A stretch of DNA of 64,000 bases from Zygnema circumcarinatum (Eukaryota > Streptophyta > Zygnematophyceae > Zygnematales > Zygnemataceae), in the NCBI GenBank assembly GCA_037447605.1, contig CM074809.1, forward strand, positions 3,799,770 to 3,863,769, written 5' to 3'. The translations under genes were made by a program, and so were the position numbers. The notes beneath the pieces were generated by a model that worked only from the letters and a program-made list of their open reading frames with translations, made no database searches and was not told the DNA's origin. This document shows positions 24,301 to 37,850 of this stretch, piece by piece. Position 1 is the stretch's first letter; each line of letters opens with the position of its first letter.

Positions 24301-27300
24301 GTCCCTGTCCGACTTCAACACCTGACTGCAAAATTGAAACACTTCCGTCTGGGTACACGTTGACAAGAGTACAAAACTGAGAAGCTTCCCAGAAAAGGCC
24401 AAATCGAAGGGGTACAAGCGATATCCCCCTCTTCACCCATAGACTACCTTCATTGAAAACTGCAACATCCTTCACACGCTGTGCATAGTCACTGGAATCC
24501 TGCAGCCCCCATTCACAGTCCCAAACATCAAAAAACACTAACGAACTAGGGATTGTGAATTGCTTAATGGCTTGTTATAGCAAAATGTCGTATAGAAAAG
24601 GGTGTTGATGGTTAAGGTGTAAGGGTAGTGAGAGTTACTTTGAGCTGCTGGAAGATGTATCTTGCGTTGAAGTAGTTGAGGATTTGGCCTGTTGGGCTCA
24701 CACCCCCCTTGTGATACATATTGATCTCTCGGACATGATCGGGTGGAAGTGCCAAACTTGTCGCCACATGCTCCACCAATGTCTCAATCATAAAGACTGC
24801 CTCCATGAAAGCTGCATAAACCAGTAGACCAATAGAGTTACGAATATTTTACGTTGTGTTATTAACAAAGGTGGGCCTATGTTTGAGTAGCTCGAAGGGA
24901 ACCCTCAAGTGCTCCGAACAAAAAGCGTCGAAAATGGGCAAATTACGGAAGCTGAACACACCAGATCAAGACATAAAGTGGACCCTAGTATAAAATATAT
25001 GATGATACGAACCCTAATATGACTCGAAAAAGCAAAAAAAGCAAGTGAAATTCACGATTTTTCCGAGCTCACCTGGAGCACGCGCGTAAGTGCAGGCAGG
25101 AAGGTTTGTTTTGACGCATACAATCTCGACATCCCAATTTGGACAGCTGTAAACATTGTCAAGAAAGGTGAGGAAGGTGTCCGTCGAGGGAGGATCGAGG
25201 TCGTAGTGAGCTCCCTGCACACTCATATCGACAGACAAGATGAAAATTCTGTGTTTTGCTGAGCATTCGATTGAAACGCAAGTTGGCTCAATCTAATTAA
25301 AGATTCACAAGCAGGCCTAGGTACAATACCCTAAGGAGTCCATTAAGAAATTGCATTATTTGTTGTAGTTGTTGTAGTAGCTGCGTCATTTGAGACGGTA
25401 GAACGAGTGAGGAAAGTCATACCTGATCGTTCAAAACAGTCATTTTGATAGCGGTGATACGCCCATCTCTTGTTGCAGCAACTTTGTAAGTGCACGAATA
25501 TGGACTCCGGCCTCCCACATTCTGCTCCAACCCCACTCTATCTTACTGAGCTCCACTCACACTTTCCACCCTTTTCATATTCTGAGGAGTAAAAAACAAA
25601 AGGTGTCTTCCCTGACAAAAATCACCTCTCAATTCATATGTACCAGCTTTTAATTGGGAGGCCACGGAGGAGGATATGTGGCCCACAAATTGATGGAAAA
25701 CATGAGTGAAACTACCTGCATGTTTGTGCTAAGGTCTAGCACAAGGCGGACTGGTCGCTTCACTTTATCAGCAGCAATAGCACACGCCATAGCGGTGGGA
25801 GTAGCGCGGTTAATTTTTGAGCCATAGGCTCCTCCAATCCTCTTCACCGTCACCTAAAGAGTCCATACAGAAGAACAGCTGTTTCTGATGGTCCAGATTT
25901 ATGAAAATGGAAAATCGAAGAATGGGAAATTTGTGGCTGATATGCTTCATTTGAGGAGAGAGGAATACAAAGAAGAAGGAAATCAGCCGCCCCCCCCGCC
26001 CCCCCTTCCCCTTTCCGCTTTCTTCAATCTCACCTTCACTTTATGCTGCGGGCGATTAAGAGCCGTAGCGACAACTGCCTGAACCTGCAGCCATTCCCCC
26101 AAAACACAATGTTTTGCGATGTCAAATCTCCATATCACAAGCTCTAAAAAATGTAGAAGAGGAGATCAGTGTTACACAACAACAAGAGATTTGAAGTAAG
26201 GACATTGTTGCTGCCATGCTCCGCAAACACCCACTAGTAGATTTTTCCTCCCCTTTGCAAGTGCGAGCTTTCAAGCTATGAGGATGGAGGGATGCCACGT
26301 GGCAGACCTGGGAAGGGTTTTGAGTGGACGAGTAGACTTGAATGGACTGATCCTCTCCCGGTACACAAATTGCGCGCTGAGTCTCCAAATGGAAGTGATA
26401 CTGATGTCCAAGCTCCGTCTGTTCTTTCCGGGAGAGAAAAAGGAGTCAGTAGGGATGTGGGTTGAGAATAAAAGGTTGGAATGTTTCATGTTAGGTTGAA
26501 ATACTGTTTCCCACTATGGACAGTGAACATGGCAAACGTCGTCTCATAGAGTTTCAACTGTCCATTATGTTATTTGACTGTCCCATTATAAGCTACTTTC
26601 TATTTTCTGTTCAGTTCTACAAGCATTGAGACTGAAAGCGTTGGCATGGAGCTACTGACCGAACCCTCAATAAGAAATTCCGCGTCAGCGAGAGCGTCCT
26701 CAGAATTGCCTGCAAATTTCCCCCATTTACAATATTAAGCGGGGACAGTCAAAAGATAAGAATTGCAATATGAGACTGACAAGAGGGCTTTACTTTCCTG
26801 GCTGGTCACTTTTTAGGACGTCACGACTGCACCAAGAAAAACAAACAGAAGGAAAAAAAAAAAACACATGAAACATTGTGTTCATTCAATTCGCCCCATC
26901 GGCCGATCAAAATGCTGGAAGTCAGAGTTTGATAGCTCCAAATCGGTAATCCCTTCTTCTCCTTTCTTTCGTCCTGTGTTGTTCTATCTACATACAAAGC
27001 TATGTTGAGAGTTACCTTGTCTCATCACTGCTTTGGAATCCGGAAAGAAGGAGCCTGCAGCTACTGCATCCTTGTAGGTCAGAATTGGCTTCTGGATATC
27101 GGAATACTTCACTGCAATCAGCTTGGCAGCAGACTCCGCCTCTTTCTGATGTGAAGAACCACATCACCCAAACCCGCATCAGGGTTAAAAAGATGCCATT
27201 TTCCCAGGTTTTTTCAACAAGCACTGACCCTAAAAACCCTGAAAACATTATCCAAACTTATGGTTCTACTCTTCCTGTTGGCACTCCCATTCGTGCTAAT

Positions 27301-30300
27301 GAAACAAATGTCCTAATCAACCCAATTTCTCGCTCAGAAAACCCTGATTGGAATCCAAACGTTAACCTTAGAATTAGTGCTTCCGTCGAATTCTGATTCG
27401 CTACTTCACATGCATTGACAATGCGTAACCTAGGGACAGTCTATTTTTTGCAAGTCAAGAGATTGATTACCCAAAGGCCTCACCTTTGTTTCTGCCACAA
27501 TGAGCCCAAGGGCTTGCCCGCAATAAAGTGATCTCTTCGAGGTAAACAACTCCTCGTTCTCACTGCGATTCAGAGATCATCGAAAAGTTGCATTTGCATT
27601 AAGTATGCAGCTCATGATCAACTCTGAACTTATTACGTACTCAAATGAATTGAACGGAATTAAGTTCAAGTTGATTTGAGTTGAACCAACTCTCACCACC
27701 CTCTGTATTACCCTCGCCTACCATCCCCGCCCCTTCAACTCCCTCTCCTCTACACCCTCACAGCCTCCTCATATCGCCCACAAACGAAATGTGCGATTCA
27801 TACACTCCGCAAAACTTACTTTACCGCCGCAACCTTTATATCTGGCTACTTTAGAAAACCAGCAGAAGGTGCATCCGAAGGTTATTGAAGTCATTAAGAC
27901 ACAGATGCAATTGTCCCAAAATTGTTTCATACCTTACTAAGTTGCAATAGCCGTCCTTATTGAGAGTTTCAGCCGACAAAAAGGCCTTTACTCCCGCCGC
28001 TTCTAGCGCGAGGGATGCATCAATAGACTCAATTGCCGCATTGCCATAGCTAGTCATGACTATGACTGCATGCAGCTCATTCGCATAGTCGGAGTCATCC
28101 ACATACATCGCTTCTCCTGTAGTCTGATTTGGACAAGGCTCACAGGGGGTGTAAGTTCTGAGAGGATGAAAGCGAAGAGAGTTTTGAAAACCTAACAACC
28201 TCTCCAAAAGCACATAATCAGCCATAGAGCTGTTTCGCACGAAAAAACTTGCCATACAAACGATTTTTGGGGGAGAAGAATGGCATCTTCTGTCACGTAA
28301 CGGCTTAAAACTGTAGAAAATCAAAGACATAAACTTAAGGTTTTTGCAAGTCCTTAGCCAAGACTAGTTCAGTTAATTTTCAGTTATACAGCTTTGTCTC
28401 CGTCAAAACTCACCTGAATCTCCTCTGAGAGCTTGTGAAGGGGCTTTGTGACGGGATAGAGGCTCGGATCGCCCTGCAACACTCACAAGCTTCTTCATTC
28501 AATATCTTTTATAAAGCGGAGCGGATGACCTTTGCAACGTTTCAATCTTAGCATCATCTTCTGCCTTGTTCAAAACGCGTCTTTTTGGTCCACAGGTGAT
28601 CGATCACGGTTGACCATTAAGTAGCTCTCAATGGCCAAATAGACATGAATTTAGGTTAAGGTTAATTCAGGGTAAAGAATATAGACCTCATCAAAACTGA
28701 AGCTGCCTGTCGAGATTGGCCTCTCATACTGCAGTGCTCAACCATCCCCACCCCCCCCCACCCCCCCCCCCACGAAAAAGAAGAATGAGTAAAGCTTCAC
28801 AGTTCAATAAATTTGCTCTAATTCAAATTCTCTTCGCAAAATGCCAAACAAACAACTTCAAACCAGCTTTCAATTGAACAAAGATTCAAGAACATCGGCT
28901 ATTCAGTCTAATTAAGAACCCTCGTCATAATGTAAAGCAACACAGCAAAAGGAGGAAAAGAACTCACATCAAGTACAGCAGAATGGAGTTTTCGAGGAAG
29001 CTTCTCCAGCGGCCATAGGCCTAGAAGGGCTTTGTACAGAAATGCAGGGATTAAGTTTGCGCGGTACTTAGTTCGACCAAACTTCGGGTCGGGCTTCAGC
29101 TCCTTACATAGCACTGCTAATGCTTGTTGGACCACCTACAGAATGGAAGCTAAACATAGCTTAGCCATACAAATTCATGACGGAAAGAAAATTTGATGAC
29201 CACTCTGCTACGCTTTTGTCCTTGCAGCTTAAGGAGCTCACCGATGGGTTCATGAACGACTGATTGGCCAGAAATCTCTCAGTAAGGAATGCCCTTTGTG
29301 GCTGCTCCTTCACACCTCCAAAGACAATGGTGGGTGTACCCTTAATAATGCCTAGGGACACAATGCAGGAACACGTAATGCCACGTGTCATTGTGGCCAC
29401 AGCAAAAGACAAGCATCTTACTTTGAGCCAATTCTGCAAAATGAGTAGGGACCATCACTGGGCATTCAAAATTCGACACTTTCGGAAAAGAATGATGTTT
29501 GAGAATGAATGCTTATTCTCACCGGCCTCCACGTCCACGTCGAAACGGAAACCTGCATTAACAAATGCATGTGCATTCACTCGCCGAAGAGCAACTTTCT
29601 GTGTAATGAAACGCTCGGAGGATTTCAACGCCGGAACTTTGATGGCTGTTATGACAAGCCCCGCTCTGCTCATTTCAAAAAACTCCTCCAAATGCACAAC
29701 CGACTCCTTGCCACCTTCAAATGCCTGCACCACTGTAAGCTCAACACCGGCTGCCATGAGGATGGTCGACATGTCGGAGACGAATTCGGGGTGGATATGA
29801 GTGAGCATTAAGTTGCCGGATACAGACCCAACATTGCGAACCTGATGGTTTGCAACCTGGAATCGCAGGTGAAAAGGAAACCACGGTTTAGCATCCACGC
29901 ATTGCAAAGAGGGGTTGAATATTTAAGATTCTGAATAGATGTCTCAGCGCCGAGTTTCCACTCACAAACACGGAAAAGAAACTGGTGATTAACTCTCAGA
30001 TATGCTGAACTTTAATGAGACATGTTTGCCTTCCTTACCCGGTACATGTGCTTCACAAGAGGTTCGTAACTAGGACTGTCCTCTTTGTGAGCTTCAAGCG
30101 TTCGCATAAGATCAGCAATTGGCACTGCTCCTCCAACCAATACTCCGCTGCCATCGACTTTCACTATTCGAAGTTCAGGAACAAGAGAAATATCTGCCAG
30201 AATGGTAGCACGCTCGGGCTCATAGACGCCACTAGCAGTGTTTCCCACCACCATGCGGACAAACCCAGGGGAAGAGTACATGCGAAGGAGGGAGAGGAGA

Positions 30301-31980
30301 GTGTCAAGTGAGTGAAGACGGATCCACGAGATTCCATTCTTCGTGGAGGAAAGTTGAAGGGACCTCGGAGAGGGCTTCTGCATCTTCACACATGTTTTCG
30401 TTCTACTGCACAGATCCTCAATTTCAGTAGAGCAGCCCTTTGCGGATGATTGGCAGGAGGAGTTGCAGGCGAACTCCTGGAAAGCGTCTAATATCGGCCG
30501 ATATCCGGTGCATCTGAGAGGACGGGGATGGATGAGATGAGAACGTTGAGGAACAGCGATGACAAAATTGATCTCCAGCATTGTCTGATGTCCCAGTTTG
30601 CGAAGATGCCAAAAAACGGCTCTAATTCTGGAGTTTCGGCACTAAAGGAATTGCATTGTCTGAGACAAAAGACAGTTCCAATGAAGATGACAATGAAGGG
30701 TCTCTATTGTCTGACTTACCGACACAGGTTACCATCAAACTGGTCTTCGACTTCTTGCGCAGTCGGTTGAGGTTTGTCTTGTAGAAGGCCGTACATGCTC
30801 ATCACCTGCCACATCCACGCTTCCACACCAACCAGTAGATTAACTTTTTCGGCTATCTTGCTGAGATTGCTTTCAAAGTTAATCAAAACACTAAACGACA
30901 TGTCAAGGTGCAAAATTTGCAGATAGTTTTTTAAAAAGTCTATCATAACATCATTGTGCTCTTCTGAATTGTCGTCTGGAGACATGATTCCCAATGCAAT
31001 AGAAAATAAAATAAATTTGTGACACGTTTCCAATTTTGCTTTCGGTTTTGTTTTATTTTGCTTTTCTGAGCAACGAAACGCACTGCTCACTGGTGGGACA
31101 CGAAAAAACGTAGTCGATGACTTAGTTAATGGCTTAGTCGATGTTATGCTTCTAAACCACACTTTCGGCTTACCGATACTTACAGTCCGTAACATTGATC
31201 AATTTTTTTCCCCAATGCCTGCCTCTCGTTTTATTCGTTAGCCACTTTACTTATTGAGGAAAAGTTTCATCTACTCAAAAGCTGCTCCGTTGCATATGAA
31301 ACTTTCAACCCGACCTTAAACCGAATTAAAATTCCACAAAAAAACTCCACTTCCCTAGTTTCCACTGCCAGTGTTCGACTTTCAAGTTCCTCTTTGTATA
31401 AAATCATCGTCAAAATGTTGCTTACTACATACATTGCCAGACCATCATAATCACCTCCTTCTATAACATTCAGTACTTGTGAAATTCCCAAACACGGATT
31501 CCTTTATAGAACTTATTGACAGTAAATTCATGAACGTACAAATCCAGGAGTGCAGAATCCGCACTGGCTTCCGTTATGCTTCACCAGCTTCTTCTGCACT
31601 TCATGCAAACCCTTCGTCTTGGATCCCACTCCCTCCACAGTAGTGATAGCCATGCCATCCACTGCACAGAGAGGCCTCAGACAGGAGTGCACGGGCCTGT
31701 GAGAGAGGCCTGGAGGCAGCTCTCCCACAGCCAGGAACCCGCTCTCCCCTTCATCCATAGGCGCCATGATGACGGTGCAAGCTCCGCAGCCTCCCTGCTG
31801 GCAGGATACCTTTGTTCCCTTAAGGCCTGCAACGGAGCGAATGTAGTGCGAGAGAGACATCTCGGGGTCGGGATTCTCCACCACCTGAAGCTCTCCATTG
31901 AGAAGGAACTCCATGGCGGAGGTGCAGGGCGTACTGAGCTCTTCTGGCGCAAGAGGAAGAGCGCTTCCAAGAGGCGCCAT
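21359..31980 (-). CDS. AO: Molybdenum-containing aldehyde oxidase (xanthine dehydrogenase family), 26 exons
   Basis: Oxidises aldehydes with two 2Fe-2S centres, FAD and molybdopterin. Exons: 31540-31980, 30720-30805, 30039-30513, 29523-29856, 29242-29351, 28968-29135, 28414-28473, 27933-28123, 27484-27562, 27016-27145, 26660-26709, 26308-26418, 26034-26084, 25716-25853, 25423-25521, 25073-25214, 24639-24811, 24281-24499, 23892-24038, 23364-23536, 23003-23055, 22706-22782, 22472-22552, 22075-22191, 21753-21787, 21359-21500; 1293 aa, all in phase. Both Fe-S domains keep their cysteines (CQQGGCGAC, HSC, CGFC, NLCRC). The FAD segment VRNVGSVSGNLML is oxidase-like. The molybdenum domain has GGAYGSK, RAPA and the catalytic Glu in ASGEPP. 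Substrate is unknown; abscisic or indole-acetic aldehyde in plants is only an analogy. Start uncertain between ATGs at 31980 and downstream. Confidence 0.93.
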
Positions 31981-33647
31981 GGCTGCTCGCACTCTCCTCC
32001 TGCAAGCCGAGAGCTGCCCTCCTCCCTCCCTTTGCCAGGGGGCGACTTTTGGCATGTACTGATTTCTGCACTCTTGTGCAGTACTGAATTCATGTTAAGG
32101 AAGACATCCACTGCACCTCCAAAAGCTGCTAGGGACACATCAGTATTTGAAGCCACGTGGGTACTTTATCCTTTGGTCAGGGATTAGGGGCACCCCCTAT
32201 GTCGTTCTGAGCACATTCCTCGGCGACCATCGGCGTCTCAAAGCGCGCCGTTTTGCATGGGCCGGCGATGGCTCCGACGGAGACACCGCCATGCACGCGC
32301 GGCCAAAATGGAAAGGGAAGTTGTCAAACTAACGGTGCATGTTTTGAGATACGATGCAACATGGGTCCACATTGGCTCCACTCATTGTCTTTGGCCATGT
32401 GCATTGGCGTCAACATCGTGAGACCAATACCCAATCACAAAGTGACTTTTGCTGAAGGCTGTGGGTGCAACGCTGTTTCTAGGCCTAACAACAACTAAAA
32501 TTTTAGAGAAAAATATGGAAAACAAAACAAATAATTCTGATGGCGTTTCTTTTCTTTCTGATTGGGTTTGTTTCTGACTCAATGTTGCGGACCCTGCGAT
32601 GGCCCTAGTGTTGGGGGGTGCCCATACCCACACTCCGTGTCGTTGGTTCTAGCCACGTGATCCATTGTCCAATAATCGCTTGCCACGTGTTTAGACGACC
32701 CACGTGGCACGCGCATACGCCAAACAATCCACCGATCAACGGGCAAGAGAGTTTTTAATTCCTCCAATCAGGTGCCGCCGTTCCCCAGCAACGGGGCCTG
32801 CCATTTCGTACACTCGTACGGCCAACACTGCCGTACGATACGAAACTGGATATATCGCCAATACGACGGCGTATCGGTACCGGCCGGCTGACGGCGGACG
32901 GCGGACGGCGGACAGCGTGGGGAGTTACCAGGGAGAAAGGGAAGAGGCGGCTCTAGGGAGAAGCGCACTCGGAGGTCGAACAAGGGCGCCCTCTCCTACC
33001 TTTCTTTGTTGACCTCTATAAAAACCATGAAGCATCACACTCTTCACCCGACTAGCTATACTCTCAGAATTCCAAAAGAATCCTGAAACCATGCATGCAG
33101 CTCATCGTTGACTTCAATCTCAATCAAAGCGACAACATGTGAGCATTCATTCGGGCAAACTTTGACAACGCTCGGTCAACAAACGAATGCTACTTCAAGG
33201 AACCATCTCATGCTTGATGTACCGTCCGAACCATTCTACTTGCCTACATTCACAATTTTACACCCTCAACCGACACCCCATGATTCTCCCATTCCAAACA
33301 TACGCTACCCCACCTATCACAAACAATGTCGAAAGCATGAATGCATGTTGACCAACACGAGCAGCCCCAACCCTTCCCCTAGCCGCGTCCGCTCACAAAC
33401 CACAACATCCAACATTGTACCATTACCACCTACCCCTCTAGCCCCAACATGCGTCCCCACCCCCCCCACCCCAAACAACACGAGCCCTGAACCCCTCCCT
33501 CCCCGGCGCGCCGTCCGTCAAAACCCTCCGCCCTATTAAAGCGGCGTCGCGTGCCCTAATTCTCTCTCTTTGCGCGGCGCCCTCCCTCACCCGCCTGCCG
33601 CCCGCTCTCCGCCCGGCGAGGCTGCGAGGCTCCGCCAGCCGCCAGCC
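31981..33647. promoter_or_regulatory. Divergent upstream region of aldehyde oxidase and RPS3A
   Basis: The region carries many G-boxes: GCCACGTGGG near 32151, GCCACGTGAT near 32651, GCCACGTGT near 32682 and CCCACGTGGC near 32699. CCGTACG is at 32831-32837, followed by CGGACGG triplication at 32892-32915. A TATAAAAA at 33017-33024 and a TATTAAAG at 33535-33542 are TATA candidates; the latter lies about 110 bp before the RPS3A ATG. A diverged retroelement tail sits at 32345-32440. A C/A-rich open frame at about 33108-33539 has no ATG at its start and no recognisable domain. Confidence 0.45.
32345..32440 (+). mobile_element. Diverged copy of the retroelement tail
   Basis: Sequence such as TTTGGCCATGTGCATTGGCG, then CATCGTGAGACCAATACC, parallels TTGTCCATGTACATTTGATG, then CATCGTGAGATCAATGCC, of the 16.3 kb copies, in the same order and spacing. 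Similarity is partial. Confidence 0.4.
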
Positions 33648-36600
33648 ATGGCTGTGGGGTAAGCAAGCTCGCTCACATGCTCGCGCTGCGTAGGGGGGGG
33701 CATACTCCATCCTTGCTTGCTTTCTTGGAGCTTCGTTTTTTGCGGCAGGGTCTGTCTCTCTCACTCTTTTTTTCCCTGCCGCGTCTCTTTCTCATCTCTT
33801 TTTGAATTCCTCGCTTTGTGTGTGCGGCGTCCATTGCCCTCTTTTCTCTACGGCTTTGCTGTTCATTGCTCGCTGTTTTCGCCCTACCCTGTTCGCGCTC
33901 TCCTCTCTCTCTGTGTCTCCGTCTCTCTCTCTCTGTTCTCTCGTTCTCTCTCTCTCCGCCTCTCTCTCTTTCTCTCTCTCTCGTCGTCCCTTGTCCTCGT
34001 GCCAGCGTCACCCTTTCATCCCTCTCAAGCTCCCTCCCGCATATGGGCGTAGCTTTCTTTTCCGCCACCTATTTTTCCTTCCTCTCTTCCCTTCTCTCAC
34101 CTTTGGCATCACCCACCCCCACACTACATTTAGCGTTCAGTGATCAGGAATGTTTAGATTTTTAAGCCGTTCTGCTCTCATAGTTTGCAAGTGGGGAGGG
34201 AGATAGGGGCCGAGGTTGAGAGAGAAAAAGGGAGAGAGTGGGAGAAAGAAAGAGAGAGCATCAATTTAGTGACAGCTGTCCGAACAGAAGTAGCTCGAGG
34301 AACACCGCTATCTTTGTTGCATTCGCAACCTCCCACCCATACCCTCCTTTCTATTTCACCTTTTCCTTTTTTCATAGTAGTCTATTATAGTTCAGCCGAT
34401 TTGGGCCATGGTAGACTGTGGAATGTTCAGCTGAAGCTTATCGGAATGGCTGGGAATGGGCTTGCAGGAAGAACAAGCGTATCTCGAAGGGTAAGAAGGG
34501 AGGAAAGAAGAAGGCGTAAGTGAAAAGCAACCCCTCCCTCTCGCTTCCCCAGCTCGCGCAGCCTCCCTTCAGTATATGTCACATGGAACCGTTGTTTTGT
34601 TAGGCCTTCACCCGTTTTGACAGGTTGAATCTCTCATCCGTCAAAGCAGACAGTTGCTACCTGTTAAATTTTGCTACCAGAACTGTCGTATCTTCCCTAG
34701 AAGAATAACACGTTAGTTGGCCGCTTAGTTTGAGGCAGTTCCTCCCGACCTCTCTCCACTCGCCCTTTCCCTCTCCCTTGGTCTAAGTTCACTTTACATA
34801 GGTTGGACCTTTTTGGTCCTGTTGAAGCTATGTTGAACTCGAACAAGATGATGGCAGGAGAGAGAAAAAGGAAGGTTGAGGGCCGCAAGCAGGGTGGAGG
34901 GAGGAGGAGAGAAGATGGCATGGAAATGCAGGGGGTGTGGTGGTGGTGGAGAAACTTCATGAGGAATTGGGAAGGGGGGAAAGAAGGGGGGAGAGGGAGA
35001 AGGAGAGGAGTAGGGGAGAAAATATGGAGAAGGACAGATAGGTCAAATGTCTGGTCAGCTATTTAAGTTGACTTGAAGGTTAATACTTGAGATCATTGCG
35101 AAGATGATCATATCTAATCAAGGTTTTTCTAATATAGTTTTGATAAACCAATAGCGTCTGCTGGACCCATTTGAACATCATCACTTTTTTCGCTTTTGTA
35201 GTTTATTGGTTTCTGTTTTCCTTCTATCCCTTTCTGTATTTGCTTTTCGTTGGGTTGCTTTTGTTAGGTCAGCTGACAGGCACTTAATGCACATAGAATG
35301 GGGGTGTGGGGTATGTGTGAGGTTACAGGCAGGATCCCTTCGCAAAGAAGGACTGGTATGACATCAAGGCTCCTTCCATGTTCTCGGTGCGGAATATTGG
35401 AAAGACCCTCGTTACCAGAACGCAGGGTACAAAGGTGCGAAGTTCTGACTCAATCATTCGTTTAGGATTTTTAGCTTTCACGCTCAAATCTATTTCTGAG
35501 TGCGTCCGCGCACTTGATGCTTCATTATATGGTATGTACATTAAGGAACAGTGAGAGGGGGAAGGAGTACGTTGGAAACTGGCATGACTCTTTTTATTCC
35601 AGGGACTAGCATGTTCTTGGCTACGTCGTGGTGTTGATTGCTTGTTAGTTGTGGGAATTATGACTTCAGGTGTAAGACCATTATCCAGCTCTTGTGGATA
35701 ACTCTTATAGAAGGCCTGATCTTGAGAGTGGGGTTGATCAATGAATGCCTGTGCAGATTGCCTCAGACGGACTGAAAGGCCGTGTGTTCGAAGTGAGTCT
35801 TGCGGATCTTCAGTTAGATGAGGATCAGGCTTTCCGCAAGATGAAGCTGCACGCAGAGGATGTGCAGGGCCGAAACGTCCTCACAAATTTCTGGGTACGT
35901 TTATACAATCCTTGATCCTTCACATGGGACAGAAATCTGCTCGGCTTGCTTTTTGGTCATCCATCTTTTGCGGAGGCGTGTTGCGTCATAGTATTTTTCA
36001 ATACATCGATGCATCGACGTGCATACAAATGCGTTCATACACTTCTGTGCTACGAACAGTTGTGGCAGATTTTTACCAGAAGCATATTCGTGCTGCCTTC
36101 ATTTCATTCCCTTTTTCAATGTCCTCTGCAGGGCATGGACTTCACGACAGACAAGCTTCGCTCGCTGGTGCGCAAATGGCAGTCTCTCATCGAAGCATCT
36201 GTGGATGTGAAGACCACTGACAACTACACTCTGCGCCTTTTTGCTATTTCCTTCACCAAGAGACGTGTGAACCAGATTCGGAAAACTTCGTATGCGAAGA
36301 CTGCGCAGATTCGTCAGGTGAATGATTAATGCTTTTCTTTTCGAGTTTGACAAAGGTGAATGGCGTTTGTAATCCAGGATTCGGGATCTGAATAGACGTC
36401 TCTGTTTAGGGACTTTTTAAATGATTCCTTGTTTCAACTCGTAGGAAACAGTTTTCGAAGACAACGAGCGAAGACGAGACTAAAGGCTTCTGACACCCTG
36501 ATGCTAAATCTTACGTTCTCAATCTTCAAGCAGTTTTTTACTTGATTGAAAGACAGCATTGCGTCCAAGACATTTTTCCAAGAATGGCAAGGGAGCGGGG

Positions 36601-37850
36601 AAGGGGGAGGTCATGTTTCACTCCGTGCACCCCTTATTCTAATCTGTGTGAATCTTTAAATGAAGAAGGTCGGAGCCATGAACTAATTTTCTACATGTAT
36701 TTGTATGCAGATCCGTAAGAAAATGCGCGAAATCATGGTGAAGGAGTCGCAGGCGTGTGACCTGAAGGACCTGGTGCTCAAGTTCATCCCTGAGAGCATT
36801 GGAAAGGAGATGGAGAAGGCATGCGAAGGCATCTACCCCCTCCAGAACACGTACATCCGGAAAGTGAAGATTCTCAAGTCGCCCAAGTTTGACCTTGGGA
36901 AGCTTATGGAGGTAAATCCCTTTACTTCCATCAAACGAGTAAAGTCGGTTCAATGTGAGGTCTAACCAAGAGGGTGGAACGAGAGAGAGAGCGAGAGAGT
37001 GGGTGTGAATGAGAGAAGGGGGCAAGGAGAGAGAGAGGGGGGCTTGGCGCCTATGACAGTAGGGCAAAATAGTTTTGTGAGGCGATGATGGTGTTAGATG
37101 TTTAGTCCGGGACTGCGACAGAAAGGGCACCAGTCAAGCAGCACTAGGCCTTCGCCATGGCTTTGTGTCTGCCGCATGGTGCCCATAGAGAATGATGGCT
37201 GAAGATGGAGGGTTGTCTGCACTACCAGCAGCTCGCCATAAATGCTAACAACATTTGCGATGCCTAAGGCATGTATATGGTTAGATCATTTCATCATGGG
37301 CCCATCGGGTTATATATATACACTGCATGGAGGTTCCCTTGTCTAAGGGTGCATAGCCCGTGAAAACGACCGCTGCACTTAAAAAGCCTTTTACGCCTAA
37401 CTCTTTGATTAGTGTAGGAATAGAATGGGAAACTCGTACTATGGCTTTGTGAGTTCCAGAGGGCCTTCATCTCTCTCCTGTCCTCCCCTCCTCCCTTCCT
37501 CCCCCTCGCCGGCCCTCCTTTTTTTCTCCCTCCCTCCCTCTCAGCCTGTCCCTCCCTCCCTCCTGCCTGCTGATCGAAGAGTGATGTCTCACCCTGTCCC
37601 TTTCTTTCTCCCTCCCTTTCACCTTGTCACTCTCACCCTCCGTGCACCTCCCTCTCACACGCTGTCCGCTCCCGTTCTCCCTCTCCCCCTGTCCCTCCTC
37701 GCTCCCTTCCTCCAGCCTGCTGATCGAAGAGTAATGTGTTCCATGGTGCAGGTGCACGGTGACTACAGTTCAGAGGAGGTGGGAGTAAAGCTGGAGCGGC
37801 CGGCGGAGGATGCGGAGGTGACAGAGGCAGCAGAGGCCACAGAGGCGTAG
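33648..37850 (+). CDS. RPS3A: 40S ribosomal protein eS1 (S3a)
   Basis: Component of the small ribosomal subunit. Seven exons: 33648-33658, 34468-34515, 35329-35434, 35757-35894, 36132-36317, 36711-36911 and 37752-37850, all in phase, 262 aa, matching the family length. It begins [20 protein letters not shown], with only 11 nt of coding sequence in the first exon. Diagnostic stretches include [59 protein letters not shown] and [14 protein letters not shown]. The acidic, Glu/Ala-rich C-terminus ([12 protein letters not shown]) is typical. The first intron is CT-rich. Pyrimidine-rich sequence (TTCTCTCTCTTTGCG) just before the ATG resembles a leader of a translation-related gene. Confidence 0.97.

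Noticed and set aside
31576-32187. Plus-strand 203-codon open frame
   Set aside because: It is antisense to the first exon of aldehyde oxidase, whose 2Fe-2S motifs are unambiguous on the minus strand.
33108-33539. C/A-rich open frame upstream of RPS3A
   Set aside because: It begins at TTG, not ATG; it is rich in Pro/Thr/Ser from biased base composition and has no domain. It is treated as promoter/leader sequence.
33717-34165. Overlapping Ser/Leu-rich open frames
   Set aside because: They come from a CT-rich tract inside RPS3A intron 1.
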